The notes under the pieces are model-generated. The model was not told the origin of the DNA. It did not search any database and saw nothing but the letters and a program-made list of their open reading frames with translations. The position numbers were made by a program, and so were the translations under genes. Of a stretch of DNA of 64,000 nt, positions 47,863-57,314 are shown one piece after another. Each line of letters starts with the position of its first letter. Position 1 is the stretch's first letter. Origin of the DNA: Caballeronia peredens (GTDB taxonomy: Bacteria > Pseudomonadota > Gammaproteobacteria > Burkholderiales > Burkholderiaceae); assembly GCA_001544595.2 (NCBI GenBank), contig FCOH02000009.1, positions 172,949 through 236,948 of the forward strand. The letters are read 5' to 3'.

Positions 47863-48966
47863 GTGAGCAATGCCATGGCGATGACGCTTCGAATCAGGAA
47901 ACGTAGTGAAAGTTCGACGAGAAAGATGCTAGACGAAAGCCTATCCAAAGGACTCGCGACTCGGTTCTTCCAAGAGCACGCTGAAGTCTGCAGTGCCGCT
48001 AACGCCGACGTCCAACGATACGCCGCGACTGCGCGTAAGTTCGCGCACCATCCCGACAAATGGCGGCAATGGCTTTCTGGTATTGAGGGCGCGCTCGGCA
48101 AGACCCTGCTGTCAAAGGTTGAAAATGGAAGCAAACGGAAATTTCTAACGGTACTCCACTTCCTCGGCGCACCCGATTCAAACCCGGTGACCGAATGGAA
48201 CGAGCCGGTTGTTCCAATTATGTTTCGCTCGTACGTCTATCCTGCAGCGCAGGTCGCACATCGACTCCCCGACCGCTGCTACGTGAGCAAGCATGCGTTC
48301 GCCCGCCTGATACAGCGGCTCGGATTGGGTGAAGGCGCGAAACAGGGAATCTACGACTTCTACATGCTCAATGAAGAGCTGTTGCCTTTGGTCACGTGGT
48401 CGACGGTTTGGATGATGTGCCTGAAAGATGTGGTCCACCTGCCGCAGTTGCCGAAGGAACTGCTTGCATTGCCTATTCCCTCTCCCAGCGGAATGTTTTT
48501 CGCGACCTTGAACATGTCCAGACCGCTGCTTAACATCCGGACATGGGTCCACGACAGGCAACTGTCCGCCCAACAACTCCGATTGAAAGCACGTCTCATG
48601 GGTGCCATGGATGCGTCCGAGGCGGACCTCATTTCGTGCATGTCAGAAGGGATGTGGGCTCCGGGTTGTGGCTTTACCGTACGGGCCGTCTGCAGTCGTC
48701 TCTCCAGCTTCTCGCACGAATGGCTCGAGGCCGCGTTTGAGCAGCTAAGCGATTCCGCGGACAGGGTCAATCTTCAGGCGCTCATCCGGGAAACAGTGGA
48801 GGCTTTCAAGCTTTCCTCCGGCGCGCTTGCCGCCTACCAGACGCTCAGTCGAGAGACACTCTTGGCGGCGCTCCGCCGACCCGATGGGGAGAAGCATTTG
48901 ATTATGCTGCTGGAAAAGGCCGTGAACACGAACCCAAGTCTCGCGGAAGCGTTTCAGCACGAGTAG
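47863..48966 (+). CDS. Hypothetical protein, orphan
   Basis: A 367-residue ORF starting GTG or at an internal ATG (47875 region), ending just before a decayed gene. It is globular, with alternating helical and aromatic-rich parts (LPDRCYVSKHAFARLIQRLG, LVTWSTVWMMCLKDVVHLPQ), and no motif I recognise. The length and even codon use make a real protein likely. Its position next to the Pycsar-like region makes a defence-related role possible, without direct evidence. Confidence 0.6.
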   Translation: MSNAMAMTLRIRKRSESSTRKMLDESLSKGLATRFFQEHAEVCSAANADVQRYAATARKFAHHPDKWRQWLSGIEGALGKTLLSKVENGSKRKFLTVLHFLGAPDSNPVTEWNEPVVPIMFRSYVYPAAQVAHRLPDRCYVSKHAFARLIQRLGLGEGAKQGIYDFYMLNEELLPLVTWSTVWMMCLKDVVHLPQLPKELLALPIPSPSGMFFATLNMSRPLLNIRTWVHDRQLSAQQLRLKARLMGAMDASEADLISCMSEGMWAPGCGFTVRAVCSRLSSFSHEWLEAAFEQLSDSADRVNLQALIRETVEAFKLSSGALAAYQTLSRETLLAALRRPDGEKHLIMLLEKAVNTNPSLAEAFQHE

Positions 48967-49077
48967 GTAGGCGAATGACCGTTGCGACAGCATTCCCCCA
49001 CGACCGTAAGAAAGTGAGCAGGCGCGTGCTCGACGTGTTCGTGTGCTCGAAGAGACGCTATAGGCTGCGCATCAAAA

Positions 49078-49696
49078 TATCTGGACCAGTTCTTCGTGCA
49101 CGCTTATCCGGGCAAGGGAGAGCACACGATTCTCTGTGAGTTTGCCGGCAAGAATCAGGTTGCTGGCGAAGTCGAAGAACTGCGCTTTGCCCTAAAAATG
49201 AAGGTTCGCGACAACTCGAGGGCGAGCATCTCGGGGCGCACCCGATTTTCCTCGGCGTCACCGTGGGCGCAAACGGTTTTTCCTTCGAAGGTCGAGCAAT
49301 CAACGTCTGCAGCACCACAGACGACACGGTGCTCGCTGCCTTGGACAGCGCCACGTTCAAGAGCGGGCTTTCTTTGATAGCGACCGCCCAGTTAGCACTC
49401 AAGCCGTTTGCCGGCCTTGCAGCGTCGGTGGTTAAGGCGACGATGGAGCGGACCACGAACGCGCAGGTACACACGTTCAACCTGGGTTGGACTTTGGTGG
49501 CAACGCCTCCTCGGTTCGCTTGCGAGAAGGGTCGTACGTGGTCGTGCAAACTGGCGACCCGCATTGGAACTGGTGTGCCCTCGAGTGGGACCGCAACACT
49601 TTGGGACTGCAGTCAAAGGCGAGCGCTGCGGCCACCCTGTCGGCGAACTACAAGGTGTTCGCCGACACAAGGTTCGAGCCTGCGCCTCAAACCTGA
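49078..49696 (+). pseudogene. Twice-frameshifted gene of unknown function
   Basis: Three consecutive frames together read as one protein: YLDQFFVHAYPGKGEHTILC and on to FALKMKVRDN in frame one, then HPIFLGVTVGANGFSFEG to VHTFNLG after a shift near 49237, then LDFGGNASSVRLREGSYVVV to a TGA at 49694 after a shift near 49484. The segments join smoothly, so a single gene of about 205 residues or more has been broken by two small indels. Upstream codons (from about 48975) may be its N-terminus. The family is widespread to my memory but unnamed. It lies 460 bases before the Pycsar-like operon. Confidence 0.65.
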
Positions 49697-50154
49697 ACTC
49701 TAGTCGCGCCAAGCCAAACTTATCTCAGTCGGCAGACCCGGTGTTCGCGGTACTCCGCCCTTCGCAGCGCGCTGTGCCCGTCGGGCCGAATCGAGACGCG
49801 TTATGTCTCAATCGAAATCTAGACTTCGGTGCATCCAACGAAGCCGCCTTCTTCGGTCATAAAATCAACGGAGTTGAGCGAACACGGCGACATCCGCTCG
49901 CGGTCGTCATTGCGCGACTTCGGATGCAGACCAAGAGGGTGGATGAGACAGAGAAATGCAGAAGCCGTGCGACCAGATGAACGGGCAATGCGATACACTT
50001 ACCGGCTTAAAATGAAGCCATAAAAGCCCACATCCGTTAAGCCTAGTGCTTATCTGAGCAAGAGGCGTCATTTGACGGTTGGGGCATTCTAAGAACATCG
50101 TGAACACCGCCCTTGCGCGGTTGTGAACACGCGTACAAGAAACGGGGAATAGAC
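49697..50154. other. Gap before the Pycsar-like operon
   Basis: No gene supported in either strand. It should hold the operon promoter; a TTGACG hexamer at 50072 has no matching -10 at proper spacing. Confidence 0.35.
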
Positions 50155-51066
50155 GTGAAGGAACGCTTCGAAGGCGAGGATAATCGCGAATTTCTAATCC
50201 AAACCTTGTCTACACAGCGGACTATCGCTGGGAATCGAGATTTGGCGACAGAAATCGCGGAACTTGCAACCTTGATGGATGTGGACGAAGGTCGAGCAGT
50301 AGTCGAGCAAGACGACCATACGACCGAAGTGTACTTCGTCCTGACTGGCAGCTTCGATATCTTCATCAATGGACGCGCAATCAAACGCATTCATGACGGC
50401 CAGTGTTTTGGGGAGATGGCAGCCCTATCACCTCAACCGAGGTCCGCGACAGTTCGTGCTGCTGTGCCAAGCGTTGTCGCGATGCTCGACGGCCCTAATC
50501 TGACAGCGCTCGGAAGAAAGTATCCCGACCTCTATTTGTCTCTGGCTCGGGACCTCTCCAAGCGACTGCTGGAGCGCAACGCGCTCATCGCTGCGCGTCG
50601 TACGAAACCGAAGGTCTTCATCATCTCGTCTACCGAGGCGATTGCCGTAGCCCAGAACGTTGAAAAGGCCCTCACGCACGATGATATAACCGTCCGCTTG
50701 TGGACTGATGGTGTCTTCAAGGTCGCGAACTATACGCTCGACGACCTTGAGACCGAGTTGAACGAATCTGACTTCGCTGTTGCGATTGCTCACCCTGACG
50801 ACAAGGTAGAGTTCCGGGAGGAAGACTGGCCCGCGCCTCGCGATAACGTCGTTTTCGAGCTTGGATTCTTCATGGGTCGCCTTGGCCGCAAACGTGCCAT
50901 CCTGATGGAGCCCCAAGGGCAAAAGGTCAAGCTTCCGAGCGACCTTGCCGGTGTCACGACGATTCGGTATAGCTTGCCTAAAGACTACGACCTCGCCGGT
51001 GCGATGAAGCCTGCTACCGACCGGTTGCTTGCGCACGTTTTTGATTTGGGCGTCTACCACGGGTAA
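50155..51066 (+). CDS. pycTIR: Pycsar effector: cyclic-nucleotide-binding domain fused to TIR-like domain
   Basis: I use the GTG at 50155, which has GGGGA upstream. The 303-residue protein has an N-terminal CRP-type cyclic-nucleotide-binding domain (residues about 20-130; VYFVLTGSFDIFINGRAI, CFGEMAALSPQPRSATV with the phosphate-cassette arginine) and a C-terminal CAP12/Pycsar-type TIR domain (SSTEAIAVAQNVEKAL, RDNVVFELGFFMGRLGRKRA). In described Pycsar systems, cCMP or cUMP binding activates such TIR domains to destroy NAD+, aborting phage infection. It precedes pycC by 5 bases. Confidence 0.9.
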   Translation: MKERFEGEDNREFLIQTLSTQRTIAGNRDLATEIAELATLMDVDEGRAVVEQDDHTTEVYFVLTGSFDIFINGRAIKRIHDGQCFGEMAALSPQPRSATVRAAVPSVVAMLDGPNLTALGRKYPDLYLSLARDLSKRLLERNALIAARRTKPKVFIISSTEAIAVAQNVEKALTHDDITVRLWTDGVFKVANYTLDDLETELNESDFAVAIAHPDDKVEFREEDWPAPRDNVVFELGFFMGRLGRKRAILMEPQGQKVKLPSDLAGVTTIRYSLPKDYDLAGAMKPATDRLLAHVFDLGVYHG

Positions 51067-51071
51067 AAACG

Positions 51072-51758
51072 ATGCGGCAGCAGCTGACCGAATACGTCCA
51101 AACTCTCTTCAACTCTGATTGGACGAGTCGTAATGGACAGGTGGTGCCTGTTGAAACGGACATCGGTCTTGGAAACGATGCCGTTCAGCTTGACGCCGCT
51201 GTTCTGTACGCCGACCTCGCCGATTCTACGGTGTTGGTCGATGGATGGCGAGCGTGGTTTGCCGCCGACATTTATAAGGCCTTCCTTCATTGCGCAGCGA
51301 AAATCATCCGGGATGCAGGCGGCGCCATCACAGCGTATGACGGCGACCGTGTGATGGCTGTCTTCATCGGCGATGACAAGGAGATTCGAGCTGTTCGCGC
51401 CGGCATGAAAATCAATTTCGCAGTGAGGGAAGTGATACGTCCAGCTAAGTTGGCCAAATGGCCGGACGACCGCTACGTGCTCAAGCACGTGGTCGGAATT
51501 GATACCAGCTCATTGTTTGTCGCCAGGACCGGAATCCGTGGTGCGAACGACCTCGTGTGGGTCGGTCGGGCCGCAAACCACGCCGCAAAACTGGCCGCGT
51601 CTCCGGACGACTATCAAACGTACATCACCCAGGCGGTCTTCAATCAGCTCGACATGTCGCTCACGAACGTGAACGGTGCCGCTGTTTGGCAGCAGTGGCG
51701 GAGCGAAGCGCTCAACTATTCCGTATATCGTTCGACGTGGCACGTCTCCTTCACCTAA
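51072..51758 (+). CDS. pycC: Pycsar pyrimidine nucleotide cyclase
   Basis: The 228-residue protein is a class III nucleotidyl cyclase domain with metal-binding aspartates in VLYADLADST (Asp48) and YDGDRVMAVFIGD (Asp92), and the transition-state segment GANDLVWVGRAANHAAKLA. These blocks match PycC proteins from Xanthomonas and Escherichia as I recall them, more than adenylate cyclases. It should make cCMP or cUMP upon phage infection. It lies 5 bases after the TIR effector and 12 bases before a second cyclase-like gene. Confidence 0.88.
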   Translation: MRQQLTEYVQTLFNSDWTSRNGQVVPVETDIGLGNDAVQLDAAVLYADLADSTVLVDGWRAWFAADIYKAFLHCAAKIIRDAGGAITAYDGDRVMAVFIGDDKEIRAVRAGMKINFAVREVIRPAKLAKWPDDRYVLKHVVGIDTSSLFVARTGIRGANDLVWVGRAANHAAKLAASPDDYQTYITQAVFNQLDMSLTNVNGAAVWQQWRSEALNYSVYRSTWHVSFT

Positions 51759-51770
51759 ATTCGTCGTTGT

Positions 51771-52544
51771 ATGCTAACACCTGACCAAGAGAAGTTGGTC
51801 TCAGCCGCCGTGGTGCGCGGACTGGACCGCGCTGAAGATACCTGGAAATCAGTCGGGCGCGAGATTGTCGTGGCCAAATCCGAAGCGGTATTCGACCATG
51901 CTCTCGAATCGTATCGCTCGAAACCATCTTCTATTCCAGGTCACCCGTGGGTATCTGGCGACAGACCCACTGTTGACGAATTCGTCGCGCTCGTCGTAGA
52001 CATGCGAAACTCGTCCGAGCACCTCAAGTCCAGACGGGTTTCTGCGAAGATTGAGTTTGGCTTCCAGCGCGTCTACTACGAGACGTCGGCATTGCTGCCA
52101 GCGATGTCACTGACGTGTTCCTTCAATCAAGGCGTTGTGACGGAGTATCTCGGAGATGGCGCTTTGATTCTTTTTCGCGTTGACTCTGACGACAAAGTGG
52201 AAACGATTCGTGAGGCGTACCGTGCTGCGAAAAACTGCGTTGGGCAATCGCGAGACATCGTGAACCGTCACTTGCGGGCTCGATTTGACCTGCCGGATAT
52301 TCACATCGGCGCAGGACTCGCGATGAGCAAGGCATTGATATCGCTCGTCGGTGACGACCACGACTCCCAGCCGAAGGCGATTGGCGAATGCGTGTGGGAG
52401 GCGACCAAACTCAGTGGTGGCACGAACACCGTGCACGTTTCTCAAGCGCTCAAAGGGGCGTGGCCTTCATCCAAGGGCGGCCGTCTCTCGTTCGTAAAGA
52501 CCACGATGAAATCGGTTGAAGGTTATCGCGTCGCAGTTACCTAG
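51771..52544 (+). CDS. Second cyclase-fold protein in the Pycsar-like operon
   Basis: The 257-residue protein has a 65-residue helical N-terminus and then a class III cyclase-like domain: VALVVDMRNSS (Asp77), VVTEYLGDGALILF (Asp129) and IHIGAGLAMSKALISLVGDD. Both putative metal aspartates are kept, so it may be active, or it may pair with PycC as a heterodimer or act as a regulatory subunit. Similarity to PycC itself is low. It follows pycC after 12 bases, in the same operon. Canonical Pycsar operons as described have one cyclase and one effector. Confidence 0.75.
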   Translation: MLTPDQEKLVSAAVVRGLDRAEDTWKSVGREIVVAKSEAVFDHALESYRSKPSSIPGHPWVSGDRPTVDEFVALVVDMRNSSEHLKSRRVSAKIEFGFQRVYYETSALLPAMSLTCSFNQGVVTEYLGDGALILFRVDSDDKVETIREAYRAAKNCVGQSRDIVNRHLRARFDLPDIHIGAGLAMSKALISLVGDDHDSQPKAIGECVWEATKLSGGTNTVHVSQALKGAWPSSKGGRLSFVKTTMKSVEGYRVAVT

Positions 52545-52926
52545 ACCTGCGTTTGACGCTGCCGACCGGTTCCTAAGTACATTTCTCTGTTGGGCCGATT
52601 TTTCGGTCCAGCGGTTGGAAACATGAGGGATTCCCGACGCCAATTTATCTGTCAGTTAAAGGCTGAAGTCCTGAAGTGGCTGAACAAGCTACCGTAGACA
52701 CCACTCCCGGCTGGTGAAGCGACCCGGTGACGCCAAGAGGCGGTGGCGCAAGACCGACCTGTGCTCCGAGTAGCGGTAACTCGAGCGATGAAGCGTGCGA
52801 CGATTCTAATTCCACACAAGACATCAGCTCGTTCCTCATCACGGAGACCGCTGTCGTTTTGCCATTGATGCGTTAAGACGCCTCGTGAGTGCCCGCACGA
52901 AGCGGGCTTTCTCGTATTGACGGAGC
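52545..52926. other. Gap between the Pycsar-like operon and HU
   Basis: No gene supported. The region ends in a hairpin terminator (52891-52912). Confidence 0.45.
52891..52912 (+). terminator. Hairpin terminator between Pycsar-like operon and HU gene
   Basis: GCCCGC and GCGGGC form a 6-bp stem with a 5-base loop, followed by TTTCTCGT on the + strand. The left side is poor in A, so it favours the + strand operon. Confidence 0.6.
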
Positions 52927-53403
52927 TTACGCCGCCGCGTCCTTCAACTTCTTGAGAGCACGAACCTTCAACCGCACCGTCGCCGGCTTGGCGTCAAACC
53001 ACCTGTCCTGACCCGTGAACGGGTCCTTGCCGAAGCGACGCTTCTTTGCTTCCACCTTTTGAACGTTGATTTTCAGCAGGCCGGACAGCGTGAATTCGCC
53101 CAGGCCTTTCTTGTGCACAGAACCCAGAATTGTGTCTTCAAGTGCTGCCAGCACTGCTTTCACCTGCTTCGGCTCCACACCAGATTGCGTTGCGACGTGG
53201 GTCATCAGCGACGCTTTGGTGAATTGGTCTTTCACCGGCTTGAGCGTTGCACCGCCCGCTGCTGCCTTCTTCGCCGGAGCCGTCTTGGTCGCAGCAATCT
53301 TCTTGGGCGCGGCGGCCTTCTTCGCAGCCACAACCTTCTTCGCGACTACGGCCTTCTTGGCCGGTGCAGCACTTTTCGTCGCAGCAGCTTTCTTCGTTGC
53401 CAT
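52927..53403 (-). CDS. HU-family DNA-binding protein with Lys/Ala-rich tail
   Basis: The 158-residue protein has an N-terminal low-complexity tail of about 55 residues made of Lys/Ala/Pro repeats (AAKKAAAPKK-like), similar to eukaryotic H1 tails and to Bordetella BpH2, followed by an HU/IHF domain (FTKASLMTHVATQSGVEPKQ, GLGEFTLSGLLKINV, DPFTGQDRWFDAKPATVRL). It should bend or compact DNA. Such tailed HU proteins are usual in Burkholderiales chromosomes, so its presence inside a defence island is notable. A terminator for the opposite strand lies just beyond its stop. Confidence 0.9.
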   Translation of the reverse strand: MATKKAAATKSAAPAKKAVVAKKVVAAKKAAAPKKIAATKTAPAKKAAAGGATLKPVKDQFTKASLMTHVATQSGVEPKQVKAVLAALEDTILGSVHKKGLGEFTLSGLLKINVQKVEAKKRRFGKDPFTGQDRWFDAKPATVRLKVRALKKLKDAAA

Positions 53404-54053
53404 TGAGGCTCTCCTGAAGTTGAACTCTGCTTAAGACGAAGCACCCCGGAGCATCGAGCCCTCGGCACATGCGTCGTCGTAAGCTGGCGGCTAGCGTAGC
53501 AACCGTTACTGCAATGTGCAATCGGCAGCGGCCTTAAAACAGGGTACTTCTGGCATTTCGCACTAGAAAAACAACGCCGAGAAGACGGTTCGCGCGGGAA
53601 AGCGCTCGGGTGAGGGAGTTTGAGAGGGTTCATCTCTCGAAGGCAGGCGGCACGAATGTCCTCGAGCTCGCGGGAATCGCAGTTCAATAGCGGCGCTCGC
53701 CGGGCACAATCGGAAGCCCTGAACCAAGCTCAGGCGTCCGCGACGTGAAGTTTTGCCGACAGGATAAGAATCAAAGACGACCCTTGCTTTACGACGATGA
53801 GATGCGACGCATCGAGAAGATGCTGCGAGACGAGGCAGCTTCGGGACCATCGTCCGCCGCCAGAGGCTGAGGGCACTGCATCGAAGGTTACACCTAAAGT
53901 CGAAGGCCTTTTCAGCCGTTATTCAGCGTGAGATGGCCAATCGCAGAGCCTTTTCTGGACAGAAACGGGCCGGCGTCGGCCTGTCGGGCCTTACGCTCCG
54001 TCGCACCTCGGCTTCGGGCATCGTCAATTATTTTTTAAGTCCAAAAAATCGGC
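53404..54053. other. Gap between HU and the GIY-YIG gene
   Basis: 650 bases with no supported gene. Short open stretches occur, one ending in EMRRIEKMLRDEAA near 53865 that could be a gene remnant. The HU promoter should lie near 53420-53520. Confidence 0.4.
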
Positions 54054-55736
54054 ATGGCACTTACCCTTGTAGCTCTCTTCTTGGTCGCGCTGCTGTTGTG
54101 GCGCTTCGTCGTAAGTCGGAAAGCGGCGTCCGGCCTCCGGATGGAACGAGACGACCTGACGTCACGGATGGATAGTCTTCGGGCGGCCAAGGACGAAAAC
54201 GACGCCCTGAACGCGCAGCAGATTGCATCGTTGCACGAGCTGTTGGCAGCAGCAGAGAAGGATAGAAACTCTCTGGCACGATTCGTTCACGTTCGCGATA
54301 CTGCTACTGAAGCGGAGCGCATCGCGTCGGAAGCGGCTGCAACGCTCGCGGCTGCTGAGACCAAAGCTGCCGAGTCACTGGCTTCTGCTCAACAAGAGGC
54401 CTCAAGAGTGACCGCGGAAGCAACCGCCGAAGCCAAACAAAAGCGTATAGAGGCGGACCAGACCGTCGCGCGTGCAAGCGCCCAGGCCGCGAGGGTCATT
54501 GATGATGCACGCAAGCGCGCAGAAGAGATTGCCGGGGATGCGCTTCGGGCCGTGGAGGACGCCGACCGCCTGACCTCGACCGCTGCGGCGATGAAGAACG
54601 TCATCGACGGCTACGGCGACGCATACATGATTCCGGCTCACAGCTTGTTGGATGAACTTGCCGACAGCTATTCGCATACGGAGGCCGGTAAACAACTGAA
54701 GGTGGCGCGCGACTATTCCAAGCTGATGGCAACGCAGAACCGGGCGGCGGATTGCGACTATGTGGAGAAGCATCGCAGAGAGACCGCAATCCGGTTTGTA
54801 GTCGACGCATTCAACGGGAAGACCGATTCTATTCTGTCGAGGGCGAAGGTCGACAACTTCGGCACGCTGCAGCAGGAAATCAAGGACGCAGCTGCTCTCG
54901 TGAATCACAATGGTGCCGCGTTCAAGAACGCACGCATTCTCAAAGAATACGTCGGCGCGCGCATCGAAGAGCTTGTCTGGGCAGTCCGGACAAACGAATT
55001 GCGCGAGCGGGAGAAGGAAGAGCAACGAGCGATTCGCGAACAGATGCGTGAGGAAGAAAAGGCTCGTCGAGAGTAGGAACGCGCGATGCGCGACGCCGCG
55101 AAGGAAGAAGAGCTCATCCGGCGTGCAATGGAGAAAGCTCAGAGCCAGATTGCGGGCGCGAGCGACGAGCAAAAGGCACAGTACGAGGCTCAACTCACTG
55201 AACTCGCCGAAAAGCTTCAGCAAGCAGAAGACAAGAATCAGCGTGCTCTTTCCATGGCTCAGCAGACGAAGGCTGGACACGTCTACATCATCTCTAACAT
55301 TGGTTCCTTCGGCGACCACGTCTATAAAGTCGGCCTTACCCGACGCCTTGAGCCAATGGACCGTGTCCGCGAGTTGGGCGACGCGAGCGTTCCATTCTCA
55401 TTCGATGTGCACGCGATGATTTGGTCTGAAAACGCTCCCGAACTTGAACACACACTGCACCAGAAGTTCGTGGAAGCGCAGGCCAATAAAGTAAATCCGC
55501 GGAAGGAGTTCTTCCGCGTCGGTCTAGCCGACCTGCGAGCAACGGTTGAGGAAATGGGTCTCAACGTTTCGTGGACGATGACGGCGGAAGCGGCTGAATA
55601 TCGAGAGAGCCTCGTTATTGCTCGCCAAATTGAAGCCGACCCAGCCCAACGCGACAAGTGGTTCAGACAGCAGATTGCGCTGGATGCAGCTATGGCGGAC
55701 GAAGAAGGCACGCTGGCCGAAGTTCAGGCAGCGTGA
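54054..55736 (+). pseudogene. DUF4041-GIY-YIG nuclease gene interrupted by one in-frame TAG
   Basis: One reading frame runs from 54054 to 55736, with a single TAG at 55074-55076. The first part (340 residues) has an N-terminal membrane helix, a long Ala/Glu-rich coiled coil and a DUF4041-type region (VIDGYGDAYMIPAHSLLDEL). After the stop the frame continues with coiled coil and a T5orf172/GIY-YIG nuclease domain (GHVYIISNIGSFGDHVYKVG, RVRELGDASVPFSFDVHAM, LEHTLHQKF). Sequence around the stop (KARRE, stop, ERAMRD) is continuous helix, so a point mutation of a Gln or Glu-type codon is likely. A second start (ATG 55086) could express the nuclease half alone. Confidence 0.8.
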
Positions 55737-55892
55737 GGATAACGCTGCGCCTCGACGACGACGGCGAGCGTCGGTTGGGAAAATGCGGCGCGTCGCACTT
55801 TCAAGTGAGCAAGAGTACGGTCGAGGACACAGGATTCAACTAATGGTGTCTGCCAATTGCGTGCACCGGTGAAGGTTGACATTGGGGTCAAC

Positions 55893-57314
55893 TCACGCAC
55901 ACGGCGTCAGAATAGGCGCCTTGGAGCAAATCACTAATTGCCGCGCGCCACGGGTCAAGGCGACATACAGGTGGCGTGCATCCATTTCCTCTGGGTTGAG
56001 AACAACGGCTGTATCAGCCTCGAGGCCCTTCAGCAGCAAAGTGCTGCCAACCGCTCTCCGAGTGGTCGGGCGGCCCGAGTGTCGGTTCCGCTCGCGCGCA
56101 TCGACGACCGCTTGGGCGAAGGTACGATGACCCTGAGCCGCAACTTCAAGCGCTGATTGCACGACGCGTAAGGCCTCCGGTCGAAAGACTCTCACGTTCG
56201 GTGCCTCTTCAAGGACTCCTAAGACCGCTTGCGCAGACGTGAAGGAGGGAGCCCGCCGAAATTGTAATGCCGCTGCTTCCCGAGGAGAAGCCTCGTTTCG
56301 GGCCGCTCCTCGCTCAAGGATGTCCAGCCGGCGCAAGAGTTCTGCGGGCCCAACGCCAGTCATTAGCTCGCCGGCAAAATCGAGCAGTTGCGACAGAGCT
56401 CTAGCGTCAGTAGGTTTAAACAGTTGCCCGAACCTCGTAATGTCACGCAGGTCGACTGCTTCCACCGTTGCTGCCCCGGGCGTCTGCGAAGCAATCTGCC
56501 GTTGCCCTTGGGGGTTAGTGCTGTCGCCAATGACCAAGACAGAGCCTCCCGCTTCGGCGGATTTCGTCCGGGCAGCTTCAAGTCGAACCTGATGTGCTAC
56601 GTTTGAATCGTTTGGCAACTGCTTCCAAACTACTTCGGTTGGCGCAACTCGTAAGTCGACGGGCTGCCCTTCGAGCAGCAGGCGACGCGCGCTGAGAAGC
56701 CATTCGCCGAAATGTTCGGTTCCTGCATTCCTCCACCTCCAGGGGGTCGAGAGCTCTCCAGCGGGCGGAAACAGCTTATGCACGTCGCCGGTCCAATCAA
56801 CTGTCCTTTCCCTGAACCCAAAGATTGCTTGCAAGGGGTCGCCCAAGACGCACGTGGGCAAGACATGCGCCATCCAGCCGATGATTTCGTGTTGAGGAAT
56901 TGTGCAATCCTGGTATTCGTCAACGAGCAGGTTGCTGTATGTGGCTTGCAGGGTGTCGCTTACGTCGCCGCTGGCCATTAGATTTCGAGCGGCTTGCCGA
57001 ATGGCTGTGTAGTCGGAGGCGGGATTGTTCAGCGTTTCGATTGCACGGTCGTGTCCGCTGCGCACAGGGAAGTTGGAAATGAGTCTTATGGACCAGCTAT
57101 CGATGGTTGAGACGCGATACGCTGACTTCCGAACCTTCGCCTTCGCGAGACGGGATTCTAGTGCGCTCCTTCCTGCATTAGTATGAGTCAGAATCAAAAC
57201 GGGCTTCGCATCCTCGCGACTGGCCATGCAGTCGGCGATAAGTTGCGTCTTGCCGCATCCTGCAGGCGCAGTGACAGTTCCGCGCTTGAGGGAAAGCAGG
57301 TCGACGTCATGCAT
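55893..57314 (-). CDS. gajB: GajB-like UvrD-type helicase (Gabija)
   Basis: The start is either 57314, where the ATG overlaps the gajA stop (ATGCATGA), or 57338; I prefer the overlap, giving 473 residues. It is a superfamily 1A helicase: Walker A TAPAGCGKTQL near residue 12, Walker B LLVDEYQDCTIPQHEI, GDPLQAIFGFR and a C-terminal LYVALTRGARQLVI block. In Gabija, GajB is the helicase partner of GajA and is activated by DNA termini. Length matches known GajB (about 490). Confidence 0.85.
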   Translation of the reverse strand: MHDVDLLSLKRGTVTAPAGCGKTQLIADCMASREDAKPVLILTHTNAGRSALESRLAKAKVRKSAYRVSTIDSWSIRLISNFPVRSGHDRAIETLNNPASDYTAIRQAARNLMASGDVSDTLQATYSNLLVDEYQDCTIPQHEIIGWMAHVLPTCVLGDPLQAIFGFRERTVDWTGDVHKLFPPAGELSTPWRWRNAGTEHFGEWLLSARRLLLEGQPVDLRVAPTEVVWKQLPNDSNVAHQVRLEAARTKSAEAGGSVLVIGDSTNPQGQRQIASQTPGAATVEAVDLRDITRFGQLFKPTDARALSQLLDFAGELMTGVGPAELLRRLDILERGAARNEASPREAAALQFRRAPSFTSAQAVLGVLEEAPNVRVFRPEALRVVQSALEVAAQGHRTFAQAVVDARERNRHSGRPTTRRAVGSTLLLKGLEADTAVVLNPEEMDARHLYVALTRGARQLVICSKAPILTPCA

